The notes: generated from the sequence alone by a model not told the origin. A stretch of 64,000 bases of DNA from VXNE01 sp965217825 (GCA_965217825.1 OZ244571.1:1798001-1862000), one strand, 5' to 3'; positions 1 to 9,791 are shown, counted from the stretch's first letter. Made by a program: numbers and translations.

Positions 1-1647
1 TTGAACAGCTCCCGCACGACCGCCATCCGCTCCGCGGCGCTCAGCTTCTCGTCCGAGGCGTGGACCGCCGAGTTGTCCGAGGTTCCGACGCTCCCCGCGA
101 GCTTGGCGTCCTTCTCGGCGTCCATCCTGGAGTGAACCAGCAACGTCGGCGGCTGGCTCTTCACCTGCTTCGCCTCGTCAATGTTCGACACGATGGAGAA
201 GCGCCCCGGAACCCACTCCGCATCTTTGCGCCAACCGCCCAGCTCGGCGAACAGGCGTTCCGCGTTGGCGATCGTATCGCCGACGACGATCAGGATCGGC
301 GTGATGCCCCTGGGTTCGTAATCCGCCCGGATGCGCTCGTAGTCGCCCATCATCCGCGTGATCGCATCGTCCACGCTCCGTGGCAGGGGGTTGGCCTTCG
401 GAGGCAGGGGTGTCTTGCCCAGCGATTCCTTGACCGCATTGTGCAGGTTGCGGAACGCGGGCACCTCGGCACCCGAGTCGTCCCTGATGGGAACGCGGGG
501 GATCTTCACCAGCCCCGTCTCGATCGCATCGACCAGCGGGAAGTCGCTGACGGTCCATGGAAACAGCACGGAAGGTTCGCTCGCCGTGGGCCGGCGCAGC
601 CACATCGGCGTCGCCGACAGGTCGTAGACCTGCGCGACCCGTCCCTTGCGATGGAGTGCCCGGAGCGCGCCGAACCACATCATGGCCTCGGCTTCCTCCT
701 TTGCGCTCTCGCCCGCGATCCTAGTTCCCCCCGCCCGTTCGCCGTTGTAGCAATGGTGCGCTTCGTCGTTCATCACGCAGAGCTTGCCGCGGCCCCGATG
801 CGCCGAGAGCAGGCGGTCGACCATTTCCTCCTCGCTCTCGGTCGTCGCCTTCTCGAACTTCTCGGTGTCCAGGCCAATCGCCACCTTCTGCGCCTTGGTG
901 ATGGCCCCTTCGACGCCCACGCCCGTCCTTCGCTGCCACGCCTGGAAGTTGAGGACCGTGACACGGAATCGCGTCTTGTCGCCCGTCGGCCGGAGATCGT
1001 CGTAGAGGGCGCTGCCGCTCTTCAATTCCTGCAGGCGGTCGCGAATGGTGAGGTTGGGAACCAGCAACAGGAAGTCCCGACAATAGCCGTTCTTCGCCTG
1101 CCAGAGGATGAGCATTCCCATCACGAAGGTCTTGCCGGTGCCGGTAGCGAGTTTGAGGGCGATCCGGGGTATCCCGTCGTTGTGTTCCTCGTTGAGTTCC
1201 CCAAGCGCCTTCACGAAGCCTTCCCTTTGCCCGTCATCGGCCTCCTTTAGGTAGATGGCGGTCTCGACGGCGTCCCGCTGACAGAAATAGGGTTGCACAC
1301 CCTCCCTGTCGGGTTGGTTCCAGTGCTCTATCAGTTCGATGGTCTCGGTCGTCGCGCCCGGATAGCCCGCCTCGCGCCAAGCCTCCACGGCTTTCCTGAT
1401 CCGGTTGATCCGCTTGTGCGGCTCCACCTCCTGGCAGGACTGCTGCTGGTCGCCCAATGGTAACTCGGCCTTGCGCCTGGTGGGCTTGGGAACGGGCAGG
1501 TAGGCGCCGCTAGGTCGCCTGCCCGGCAAGACCGGGGCGACGGCCCGGAAGTCGACGTCCAGGCTCCAGTACCACTGCGGCGGGTCGTAGGGCTGGTTGA
1601 GGATTGGCGTCTCGATTGGATCGCTGGGCGGCCCGACTTGGCTCATA
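1..1647 (-). CDS. Type III restriction enzyme Res subunit / DEAD-DEAH helicase (partial)
   Basis: The gene runs leftward off the window edge; 549 codons are visible from an ATG at 1647 that has a GGGAGAG Shine-Dalgarno just upstream. The translation shows superfamily 2 helicase motifs in order: a Q-motif-like segment near residue 120, Walker A LATGTGKT (about 166-173), motif II DEAHH (about 294-298) and motif III LSATP (about 343-347). This layout is typical of Res subunits of type III restriction-modification systems and of related standalone helicase-nucleases. The C-terminal nuclease domain and any methyltransferase (Mod) would lie beyond position 1, so the system cannot be typed fully. 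The neighbouring genes are defence-like. The reading frame was found by translating the minus strand; a long opposite-strand ORF over the same DNA is a shadow. Confidence 0.85.
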
Positions 1648-1722
1648 TACGAACTCTCCCGGTTTCAACGCGCACAGAACCCACCGGGTGCAATCGCCCA
1701 TCGGTCGATGCCTCCACTTGAT

Positions 1723-2618
1723 TCAAGGCCGGCGCCAACGTGGCGTGCCGTCTGGCACTTCTTTCCGCGGTCCACTAGCGTGGCAGGCGTCTTCGACGCT
1801 TACCTCGCCACCACGCGAGTCAACCGACACTTCCATCGTGTCCGGATCGGACGAGGGCCGGCAGGTCGTCCCAAGCGCTTGCCCTCCCGACCGCTCGTAC
1901 ACGACGGTGCTCTCACCAGTATACCGGCTCAGCAGAATAACTTTGTCCCATCCGCCGATACCCTCGCTGGTACTCACTCCATCCTCGATGTCCGCCCACT
2001 CGTTACCCAGCCCGCGGTGGTCGTAGACGACGTCCTCCACGAGAACCAACCACCAGTGCGAAAACCCTCGGGCGCGTTCGGCCTCGTTTCACTTTCTCAG
2101 CCTTCTCCGCCACGCACGCCGCGATCCGGCTCAATGCCGTCCCCACCACCCAAAGCCCGATGTCCTGCTTCACGCCCGAGAGAACTGTCGTAGTTTCCTG
2201 CAGGCAAGTACTCGACGACGACGCCCCGGCCGACGCGCTTGCGATCTGAAACGAGCTGGATCTGGCCGCCCCGAGTCGCACTTTCGTAGCTCGTCCCTAA
2301 CGATTTCCGCCCACGGACCACGCCGTGCCGGGGGACGAGGTTCCCTCGGATCGTACTCGCAGAACACGTGCCAACCGGCCTACCGGCTTCCTCTCGGACG
2401 CTTTGAACCACTCTGCCCAAGGCGCGCTCGAATCCGATTCGCTTGTCGCGTGGCCACCCGTCTCCGTCCGACATCCTCGCGACCTCAACTGCGACCTCCT
2501 CACCGCCATACTCGATCACGAGTTCAGGCGAACCTTCCCCGTCCCCCACATCCTCCACATGATCTGACTCCGTTCGGAGCCAATCCCAAGTATTCTTCTC
2601 GTCACCCCTCAGTTTCAC
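1723..2618 (-). pseudogene. Multiply frameshifted hypothetical gene next to the restriction enzyme
   Basis: No single frame is open, but coherent protein-like sequence can be followed leftward from an ATG at 2618 by switching frame about four times. Segments in order: MKLRGDEKNTWDWLR..., then about 2382 HVFCEYDPREP...EIVRDELRK, then about 2265 GQIQLVSDRKRVGRG...YLPAGNY, then about 2190 QDIGLWVVGTALSRIAACV, then about 2085 NEAERARGFSHWWLVLVEDV to a stop at 1723. Each segment has the high third-position GC of real genes here. The reconstructed product is roughly 290 residues. I do not recognise the family. The gene is either decayed or the sequence has several indel errors. It ends about 75 bases upstream of the restriction gene and reads in the same direction, so it may once have been part of that locus. 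Confidence 0.55.
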
Positions 2619-2895
2619 CTGTGGATCCGTAGCATTGGAAGTCGCTTCCGACGCTCCAAGACGATAACCGGTCGGTGGCCCCGGTATACGCTAGACGTTG
2701 GCGGACCCTCGAAGGCCGGGCTCAGCGATTGGAGGCAGATTCGTTGCTCGCGACTGTCGAGCCCTTGGGCGGATCTACACTTAGCTAGCGCAACTCCGCA
2801 AGCCGCGTAAATTTCTTGGCTGCGTTTTCGAGTGTCATTGCCGTAGTGGTCCATAGCCCATCGGGGATGCCTATGAATTGGGGCTCGCTTCGTCC
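2619..2895. other. Intergenic stretch without a supported gene
   Basis: A 79-codon minus-strand ORF crosses this stretch, but it has no ribosome-binding site, no recognisable domain and a composition unlike coding sequence in this window. I see no repeat or hairpin of note. Confidence 0.3.
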
Positions 2896-3183
2896 CTAAC
2901 TGTTAACGGCGTACAGCGCGTCGACATGAAACCAGTCGAGGGCCGCGCGGAGTTCTTTCTGACGATCTAGTGAGAGGTTGGTGGAAGCGGGGTCGAGGGC
3001 AACCGTGAGCTGCTTGATCATCAGGTTGTATTGGGCGGCGCGAAGGTGTCGCCCGACGCGAGGTTCCATTTTCCACCCAATCCGACTGCAAGCCCATTGC
3101 ATGATTCCATTCCCTCCTGGCTCGCGACTCTTGGCGACTTCATTCTGGAAATGAGCTGACAGAGATCGAGACCAATCCAGCAT
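2896..3183 (-). CDS. Small hypothetical protein, possibly 5'-truncated
   Basis: A 95-residue ORF starting with MLDWSRSLSAHF. It has a believable mix of helix-forming and polar residues (for example LRAAQYNLMIKQLTVALD near residues 47-64). The same frame stays open about 65 bases upstream of the ATG and there also reads like protein (ARELDCAGRAISYM), so the true start may be non-canonical or lost. A different frame upstream begins MSTPYEVEAPRQGPQL, which leaves a frameshifted longer gene possible. I do not recognise the family. It lies between the decayed gene and the divergently oriented FRG protein. Confidence 0.4.
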   Translation of the reverse strand: MLDWSRSLSAHFQNEVAKSREPGGNGIMQWACSRIGWKMEPRVGRHLRAAQYNLMIKQLTVALDPASTNLSLDRQKELRAALDWFHVDALYAVNS

Positions 3184-3350
3184 GTATGATATCGCTCTTC
3201 CCGCGCAATCGAGTTCACGCGCCGTACGAGTTGCGGTCCTTGCCGAGGCGCCTCGACTTCATACGGCGTGGACATTTTGACCACATGTAGACAAGGAACA
3301 AATCCCACGAGTAACCGCCGTTTTCATCTTCCCTGGATACAAAACCACGT

Positions 3351-4868
3351 ATGGCGAATCACCAACACATTGAATGGCTCCTTGAAGGCCTGCAAAGCTG
3401 GAATGCGAGGCGCGACCGTGATCCATTCACACCAGATTTTTCGGGAGTCGATGTCTACGAGGTCTTCCGAAAAGAGGACAAATTGAATTCTGCTGGGAAC
3501 ATTCCATTCGCCGGATTCAATTTACGCCATGCGATCTTCGCGAACGCTCGACTCAGTACTCCGTACAGTGCGGGTAGTGCAGATTTTCGTAAGACCAACC
3601 TCTGGTCAGCGGACCTGCGAGGCGCCACCCTCACCAATGCCCATCTTGACAAGGCAGTCGTTCGGAGTGCCAAGCTGGATGGGGCCAACCTCTCGGGGGC
3701 GTCTCTTCGCCGCTGCAAACTCACAAACACCTCGTTCATCGAGACAGAGCTATTCCAAGCGGACTTGACGAACGCCGATCTGCGAGGGGCGTATCTCAAG
3801 AAGGCGAATCTCTCCCTTGCTATTCTGAACAACGCGGATCTAACCAACGCAGTTCTCACCGGATCGGACCTGTCCTCTTCGCAACCTTGGAAGGCCAAGC
3901 TCTATGAGAGGGACGATTTCAAGGTCGATCTCCCAAAGGCGGCTCATGGAACGCACATTCAGTCCATAGCCGATCTAACGCGCGAATGCGCGAAGCTTCA
4001 GACCAACAACGGCGCGGGTAGACAGCTTTATTTTCGGGGAGAATCCAACAACCAATGGCCACTCAGACCCTCTGTAATGCGCCAAGATGCGGATGGGGTT
4101 GCCCGACTTCGAGCCCACGAAGGCGAAATGCTGCTTGATCTGATTTCGCAACGGCCCGAGGATTTTGCAGGGGCTACCACTGCCCTTTCCCAGTGGGTAC
4201 TCGCGCAGCACCACGGGTTAAAAACGCGGCTCCTCGACGTCACGAGAAACCCGCTCGTGGCTTTGCTGGGTGCTTGCGGAGGGTTGGATGATGACAGAGC
4301 TAAGCAATCCGCAAGAGACGGTCGACTTCATGCCTTTGCCGTACCTCGAGAAATGATTAAGCCGTTCACGAGTGACACGATCACCGTAATCGCCAATGTC
4401 GCCAAACTTTCCCGGTCAGAACAGGACTGCCTGTTAGGCTGGACAATCGACGACCGCACGAGGAGGACGCCTGCCGCACCCATCGAACATCGGCACGAGC
4501 ACGTCATGCAGCGCCTCTACCACCAGATCCGGCAGGAACGACCCCATTTCGCGGAGCGGATTGAGCAGCGGGATTTTTGGCGCGTCTTTGTTGTCAATCC
4601 GCTCCAGTCCTTCGAGCGTATTCGCGCGCAATCCGGAGCGTTCCTTATCTCGGCGTTTCACGAGCGATTTGAGCGGAATAAGGTCCTAAAGTGGAACGAG
4701 CAAGTCCCCCTGTACGATCACGTGTCGCTGGATGTGCCGAACCAAATCAAACAGCAGCTGATTGACGAACTGCGCCTACTGGGCGTTGCGCGTGAATTCC
4801 TGCTTCCCGGGCTCGATGAGGCGGCGAAAGCAATCACGCAGCGCCATACCAATCCGAGCGACGGCTAG
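3351..4868 (+). CDS. Pentapeptide-repeat protein fused to an FRG domain
   Basis: This 505-residue protein has two clear parts. Residues about 50-175 are pentapeptide repeats of the A(D/N)Lxx type (SADLRGATLTNAHL, DGANLSGASL, NADLRGAYLKKANL), which fold as a right-handed beta-helix. Residues about 205-330 form an FRG domain, with the signature YFRGES at 227-232 followed by WPLRPSVMR and later AQHHGLKTRLLDVTRNPLVAL. FRG domains are recurrent in bacterial accessory and defence genes and their activity is poorly known. The remaining 170 residues have no motif I recognise. The ATG at 3351 has no strong Shine-Dalgarno; it is the first start before the conserved region. Base composition is lower in GC than the core genes further right, which fits horizontal transfer. 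A role in defence is an inference from context. Confidence 0.85.
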   Translation: MANHQHIEWLLEGLQSWNARRDRDPFTPDFSGVDVYEVFRKEDKLNSAGNIPFAGFNLRHAIFANARLSTPYSAGSADFRKTNLWSADLRGATLTNAHLDKAVVRSAKLDGANLSGASLRRCKLTNTSFIETELFQADLTNADLRGAYLKKANLSLAILNNADLTNAVLTGSDLSSSQPWKAKLYERDDFKVDLPKAAHGTHIQSIADLTRECAKLQTNNGAGRQLYFRGESNNQWPLRPSVMRQDADGVARLRAHEGEMLLDLISQRPEDFAGATTALSQWVLAQHHGLKTRLLDVTRNPLVALLGACGGLDDDRAKQSARDGRLHAFAVPREMIKPFTSDTITVIANVAKLSRSEQDCLLGWTIDDRTRRTPAAPIEHRHEHVMQRLYHQIRQERPHFAERIEQRDFWRVFVVNPLQSFERIRAQSGAFLISAFHERFERNKVLKWNEQVPLYDHVSLDVPNQIKQQLIDELRLLGVAREFLLPGLDEAAKAITQRHTNPSDG

Positions 4869-5040
4869 CGACCATGCTATCGGGGATTTAGCCAGTCAGC
4901 CCCTCGACGCAGCCGATTAAGCTGACAACGAAGACACCTAGACACAATGTTTTGACCTGCCCGTCCTCAAGAGCGTGGATTATCTTGGGGACCGGTCATT
5001 ATGGCCACCGTGACAGAGCCAGAATTGAGGAGGGCAGGCA

Positions 5041-5739
5041 ATGCGAGACTTTAGACCAACCGAGCAGGAAACGGTATCGATGGAAGGGCGGGGGATTGGC
5101 CCGAACTATGCGGCGCATGTGGGACTGGACGTGCACAAGAACAGCATCGCGGTGGCGGTGGCGCCCGCGGGGCGCGAGCCGCCGGTCTATGTCGGCGAGA
5201 TCGCGAACCGGCCATTGGCGATCGGCAAGCTGGCGGAGAAGCTGGTGCGCTCGCTGGCGGCGCTGCGCGGCGTGGACACGCTGACGGCGACGACGCTTCT
5301 GGCGGAGCTGGGCGATGTGAGCCGCTTCGACTCGCCGCGGCAGTTGATGGGCTATCTGGGATTGGTGCCGAGCGAGCACAGTTCCGGGGGGCGGCGCCGA
5401 CAGGGCGGGATCACGCGGACCGGCAACGGCCATGCGCGTCGCGCGCTGGTGGAGTCGGCCTGGAGCTACCGGTTTCCGGCGCGGCGCACGGCGCATCTCG
5501 AGCGCAAGGCGGCCGCGGCCTCCGGCGAAGCCAAGGCGATCGCCTGGAAGGCCCAGCGCCGGTTGTGCGGTCGGTACCGGCGCCTGATCGAGTCGGGCAA
5601 GAACAGCAAGCAGGCAAACGTGGCCGTGGCCCGGGAGTTGAGCGGCTTCGTCTGGGACATCGTCCGTCGGGAGATGGCCCGGATCCCGCCGGCCTCCGGC
5701 TCGCCGAAAGCCGACGCCGACGCGACCGGCATCGGGTAG
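5041..5739 (+). pseudogene. IS110-family transposase, internally deleted
   Basis: The N-terminus carries the DEDD/RuvC-like start of IS110 transposases (GLDVHKNSIAVAVAP). After only about 45 more residues the protein jumps to the C-terminal transposase_20 region (ALRGVDTLTATTLLAELGDV, then MGYLGLVPSEHSSGG, then GNGHARRALVESAW). The intervening part of the catalytic domain and linker, normally some 100-150 residues, is missing. At 232 residues it is well short of the usual 340-400. The frame is preserved across the deletion, so a product could be made, but the catalytic DEDD set cannot be complete. It lies between two defence-type loci and probably marks an old insertion or recombination point. 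Confidence 0.8.
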
Positions 5740-5754
5740 CGAAGAGGTCGGGGC

Positions 5755-6142
5755 GTGTTGAGTCAGGGCAGGATCGGGCCGGTGTGGAGAACCCTTGTTC
5801 GGGCTATAACCGGTGCCGTCGGTACGATCCCCGAGCGGGCGTATCGGTCGGTGATCCCTGCCACTAGAGAAAGGCCAGCTCCGCGACGCAGTGAAGTCCG
5901 GTGGTACCCAATCCACGCATATCAGCATGATCCACCGTCGCAATCAGCCCGGCCTTGTCCTGACTCAACACGCCTCCGGCGCTCGCGAGGCGTCCGACCG
6001 CGCGGTGGATATGTGGACGAGTCCTTCGGACCGGCGCGCGCCCTTCGGGCCGTGTGGACAGCCCCCGGACAACGCGCTGGACGCGCGTTGCCCACCGGGC
6101 CCGCCCACACTCGCGCGCCTCTCGCCCACATATCCACCGCGC
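5755..6142. repeat. Nested inverted repeats downstream of the IS110 remnant
   Basis: Two inverted-repeat pairs are visible. The outer pair is GTGTTGAGTCAGGGCAGG at 5755-5772 against its near-complement CCTTGTCCTGACTCAACAC ending near 5972. The inner pair is CGCGGTGGATATGTGG near 6001-6016 against CCACATATCCACCGCG near 6127-6142. Inside the inner pair, GTGTGG/CCACAC and CAACGCGC/GCGCGTTG can also pair, giving a long imperfect stem-loop of about 140 bases. The interval has no convincing gene: ORFs on both strands are low-complexity artefacts of the palindrome. It may be a miniature transposable element or the recombination-active end of the IS110 element. Confidence 0.5.
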
Positions 6143-6298
6143 CAACAACAAGCTTTTGCAAGGAGAATGAAGTGAGAGTTCCGTGAGCCATCTTGACAGG
6201 TCAAAACATATCAGCCCGCCTATTAGCCGTTGACTCGAACTTGACAATTCGTCATGTACACTTCGGCCAGCCCCGGCTAGAACGACCTAGATCGCAGA

Positions 6299-8062
6299 GT
6301 GACCAGTAATACTCGATCAGCACCCAGCGAAAAACGGGAGCCGACGCGTCAGGAGCTAATCACCGCCAGCATCGACGCTCGTTTACTGCGGTGCCTGTCA
6401 AACATCCGTTACGACCGCATTGACGCCGTATCCACTACTCTCGCGGAGATCCATAACTCCCGTCGGACCGATGTCCTCAAGTGCTTCCGATCCGAGGAAT
6501 TCCAAGCCTCCTCGCCGCCGGTAGCGCGCAAGGTTTTAGAAGTGTTCCGCCATACGTTGCGACTAGTCCACTGCACGGTGGCCGACGCATTGGCGACCGC
6601 CCGGTGCCTAAACGCCCGAATAGAGGACCAACGCGTTGATGGCGTGGCCCACTCTGCTTTCCGGGAGTGGCTGCAGGCGGGCGAGGGCCGCGCGGAGCAG
6701 GCCCTGCCAATAGTTCTCGGAGATACGCAGGTCGACTTCAGCGTTTTGCGCGTCGTGCTTACTGCGGGCGACCGCGCCAACTCCGTGCAGTTCACGACCC
6801 GGGCCTTGGAACTATCCATCCACCCGCAGGCGGCCATGCGGCAGACCGCTCTATTCGCGCTCGGGCGTGTTGTGCCACTCGATGACGAATCCCTCGTCGC
6901 CCGGGCAATTTCAACGCTCGGACAGGCCGTCGAATCCTCCCCCTCCGACGGCGAACGGGCAGTGGCGGCCGAAGCAATCCTCTGGCTCCTGCAAAGGGCG
7001 CCTGGGCGGCTGGCGTCAAGGGTCGAACCGATTGTCATTACGGCCTCCGAGAGCCGGGCCGCATCGATGCGTCGGGTGTTGGCAAGCGGACTCTTTAGGC
7101 ATCGTGATGCGTTTACGACGGCAATGACCGATGCGGTCTTCTCCGCACTTAGGCACACAAAGGCAACTGAGAGTGAGACCATCGCAGATGTTGACTCGCT
7201 GCTGTACGTCTGGGACATCGATGGCGACCGACACCGCGTGTGCTCATTGTGCGAGAGCCTGTTTACTCACAAGCACGATGCGCTCTCTATAGACGATCTC
7301 GGCAATCTGCGTCACAGGCTCGGCGAGGCAGACGGCCGTTTGCTTGGCTGGTATGCCTTTTCGTTCCTGTCGACTGCGAATGATCGACTCTGCGAGGCTG
7401 CCGCCGAACTGCTGCCCTACAGGGAGGCGCGTAGAGGTATCGACATTGATCTGAGCAGCACCGTCCCGGATGACCCCGCGTGGATCCTATTCCTCGCCCG
7501 GAAGGTGCTGGGCTATTGCCTGTTCAAAAAGGAGTGCGCCGCCGGCCTGCTCATGTCCTGCCTACGGGCAGTGCGTGATGAAGACCGCGACGAACTTGAG
7601 ACCCTCATTCTCGACTGCTTTCTGATCAACTACCTCGACGCGATCGAGTCCTTCGAGGAGGCTTTGGCCCCCCAGGACGCAGCAGCCAGTTCGGTAAAGC
7701 GACTCGCGCAGAAGCTCAGATCTTACGTACGAGACCTAGAGGAACTCGGCACCTGTCCTGCGTTTAGACCGTCCGAGCGAGAGCGGCACTTGCAGGCATA
7801 TCGGTTGCGAGACTTCTGGCAGGACGTCGAGAAAATGGCGGAAGAACAGTCTATTCTGTCGCTCGTCGGTCACAAGTCCATCCTCCTCTATGGCACCGCC
7901 TCCATCGCCCACCTGAGGGGCTCGGACGGCACCACGCATCGCCAGGAGATGCGCTTAGTTGAGCATCAGCACATTGCCGAGTTTCCCAGGCTAGACGCGA
8001 TCGACCCAGTTGCCCTCCGATTCGCGCTCAACCAGTTCAAGTCCGAGCGACCTCCCTCATGA
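6299..8062 (+). CDS. Large alpha-helical (HEAT-like) protein, first gene of a two-gene cassette
   Basis: A 587-residue protein from a GTG start at 6299; no strong Shine-Dalgarno is seen. The sequence is rich in paired helices of the HEAT/armadillo kind, for example ALELSIHPQAAMRQTALFAL and AVAAEAILWLLQRAPGRLAS around residues 165-245, with no enzymatic motif visible. Such solenoids usually act as protein- or nucleic-acid-binding scaffolds. It overlaps the next gene by four bases (ATGA), so the two are surely co-translated. I do not recognise the family. The location in a defence-type region and the nuclease-like partner suggest the sensor or specificity half of a two-component system, which is inference. 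Confidence 0.7.
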   Translation: MTSNTRSAPSEKREPTRQELITASIDARLLRCLSNIRYDRIDAVSTTLAEIHNSRRTDVLKCFRSEEFQASSPPVARKVLEVFRHTLRLVHCTVADALATARCLNARIEDQRVDGVAHSAFREWLQAGEGRAEQALPIVLGDTQVDFSVLRVVLTAGDRANSVQFTTRALELSIHPQAAMRQTALFALGRVVPLDDESLVARAISTLGQAVESSPSDGERAVAAEAILWLLQRAPGRLASRVEPIVITASESRAASMRRVLASGLFRHRDAFTTAMTDAVFSALRHTKATESETIADVDSLLYVWDIDGDRHRVCSLCESLFTHKHDALSIDDLGNLRHRLGEADGRLLGWYAFSFLSTANDRLCEAAAELLPYREARRGIDIDLSSTVPDDPAWILFLARKVLGYCLFKKECAAGLLMSCLRAVRDEDRDELETLILDCFLINYLDAIESFEEALAPQDAAASSVKRLAQKLRSYVRDLEELGTCPAFRPSERERHLQAYRLRDFWQDVEKMAEEQSILSLVGHKSILLYGTASIAHLRGSDGTTHRQEMRLVEHQHIAEFPRLDAIDPVALRFALNQFKSERPPS

Positions 8063-9735
8063 AGCTCATCTTCGCCGAATACCTCAAGTCCCTCCGGGAG
8101 CGCGGCGAACTGGACATCATCATGCCGGATCTACTCAGTGAAGTCGGCATGAACGTCCTCTCCCGACCGGGGATCGGCACAAAACAATATGGCGTGGACG
8201 TTGCTGCGATTGGCGTCGACGACGGCGTGCGTTCCATGTTCCTGCTGTCGATAAAACCCGGTGATCTCAAGCGTTCAGACTGGAACTCGGTACCGCAAAG
8301 CCTTCGACCCTCGCTCGATCAGATACGCGATGTCTATATCCCTACTCACATCCCCTCCCGTTATTCTGACTATCCAGTAGTTGTCGTAATCTGCATCGGC
8401 GGCGACGTTGCCGAGAGCGTGTGGCTCGACGTCAAGGGCTACATGACGGCGAACAGGACCGATAAGGTTCGATTCGATCTGTGGAACGGTGACAAGCTTG
8501 CGAACTTGCTGCTCTCCGGAGTCCTGCGCGAGAACGCCCTTCCAGCTACGTGGCAGTCGGACTTCCGAAAGTGCCTCGCATTGGTTGACGAACCTCGAAT
8601 CAGCTTCGAGCACTTCTGTCGATTGCTGACGAGCGTCACAGACCGATGCAAGCCAAGTCATCGTGCGCGTCTGACGGCTGTTCGGCAGATCTACATTGCG
8701 CTATGGACACTCTACGTCTGGTCGCGGAGAGACAAGAACATCGAAGCTGCGTTCTTGTGCAGCGAGCGGGCTGCTCTCATCGCATGGGAACTCGTCAAAA
8801 GTCATCTCAAAGGCAAGTCGAAAGCGGTTCACGGTCTGAACGCAACCATGGAGCGCATCATTTCGCTGCACCAGGTCATCTCGTCGGATTACATGAGCAG
8901 TTACTTGGTTCCCAAAGCTAGCGTCCGACATGGTTTGGCTTCTGCCGTGCCTAGTAGGGAGTCCCTCGACGTCAACCTCAGGCTATTCGACATCGTGGGT
9001 CGAATCGGCATGCACGGCCTCTGGCAGTTGCACGCCTTCGGACGCCTCGAGAAGAAAAGCTTGATCAACGAACGAGAGGCTGTCCGAGAAGCCCTCTCCG
9101 GCACCGCAGATCTCTTGATGAACGTCATTCAGCACAATGCCATTCTCTGCACGCCGGTCAAGGATAGTCAGGCTATCGACATCGACATCGCCTGTCTCTT
9201 CCTCACACGCGTCAAGTGTGACGACTTCGTCCGTCAGTGGGTCGAGAACATTGCGGGCGGCACCGTGTTCGCATTTAACACACACGGTCCTTACCCGTGC
9301 ATATTCGAAGACTATCGCGACCTCATTGACCATCCGAAACACGTCGACGATTACCGAATCGAAGCAACAGCTGGCAGTATTCTCCTGCCAACGCTCGCGG
9401 CGTGGGCCGCATTCACGGGCGATGCCAGTACGCTCTCCTTTCTCGCCGAATTTGCCTCCAATGCTTACAGCCACTCTACGTTACAGTTGCTGTTTCCTGG
9501 CCCCGATACCGAAGATCGCCTGTATGAGGGCCGCGCCCGGCACGGTCTCGTGCTGCACGATTTCAAGATCCCCGATGCATGCGGAGATATGGTCTCGCTT
9601 ATCCAAGACGAATGCCGCGCCTCGTCGGAACATTGGTCGTTGTCCGCTCGTACGCATGGACTTTGGCCGCTCGTCGTCTTGGCAAGCCGCCATCATCGCA
9701 TGCCCGTTCCGCCACACTTCTGGCCGGTCGGATAA
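8059..9735 (+). CDS. Putative PD-(D/E)XK-like nuclease protein, second gene of the cassette
   Basis: A 558-residue protein whose ATG overlaps the upstream stop (ATGA). The first 70 residues resemble the core of restriction-endonuclease-like folds: helix EYLKSLRERGELDI, then a segment ending YGVDVAAIG (Asp47), then the strand MFLLSIKPGD with Ser64-x-Lys66. This fits a D...(E/Q/S)xK arrangement in which the usual acidic residue is replaced by Ser, so activity is uncertain. The rest of the protein (about 180-558) is a large mostly helical region with no motif I can name. The gene may be the effector of the pair, with the upstream helical-repeat protein as partner. I know of no named system with this composition; assignment of the fold is by eye. 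Confidence 0.65.
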   Translation: MKLIFAEYLKSLRERGELDIIMPDLLSEVGMNVLSRPGIGTKQYGVDVAAIGVDDGVRSMFLLSIKPGDLKRSDWNSVPQSLRPSLDQIRDVYIPTHIPSRYSDYPVVVVICIGGDVAESVWLDVKGYMTANRTDKVRFDLWNGDKLANLLLSGVLRENALPATWQSDFRKCLALVDEPRISFEHFCRLLTSVTDRCKPSHRARLTAVRQIYIALWTLYVWSRRDKNIEAAFLCSERAALIAWELVKSHLKGKSKAVHGLNATMERIISLHQVISSDYMSSYLVPKASVRHGLASAVPSRESLDVNLRLFDIVGRIGMHGLWQLHAFGRLEKKSLINEREAVREALSGTADLLMNVIQHNAILCTPVKDSQAIDIDIACLFLTRVKCDDFVRQWVENIAGGTVFAFNTHGPYPCIFEDYRDLIDHPKHVDDYRIEATAGSILLPTLAAWAAFTGDASTLSFLAEFASNAYSHSTLQLLFPGPDTEDRLYEGRARHGLVLHDFKIPDACGDMVSLIQDECRASSEHWSLSARTHGLWPLVVLASRHHRMPVPPHFWPVG

Positions 9736-9791
9736 TGCGGTGCCAAGAATAGGGCCGCAAGGTCGACGAGCCCGCGCCCCCGCACAGGACT

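Noticed and set aside
60..1250. 396-codon plus-strand ORF
   Set aside because: It lies opposite the restriction helicase, has Arg/Pro/His-rich shadow composition and no motif; the minus-strand frame shows helicase motifs.
2615..2854. 79-codon minus-strand ORF
   Set aside because: No ribosome-binding site, no coding-like third-position bias and no recognisable sequence.
5864..6247. ORFs on both strands across the inverted repeats
   Set aside because: Their mutual similarity comes from the palindrome; no coding bias or start signal.
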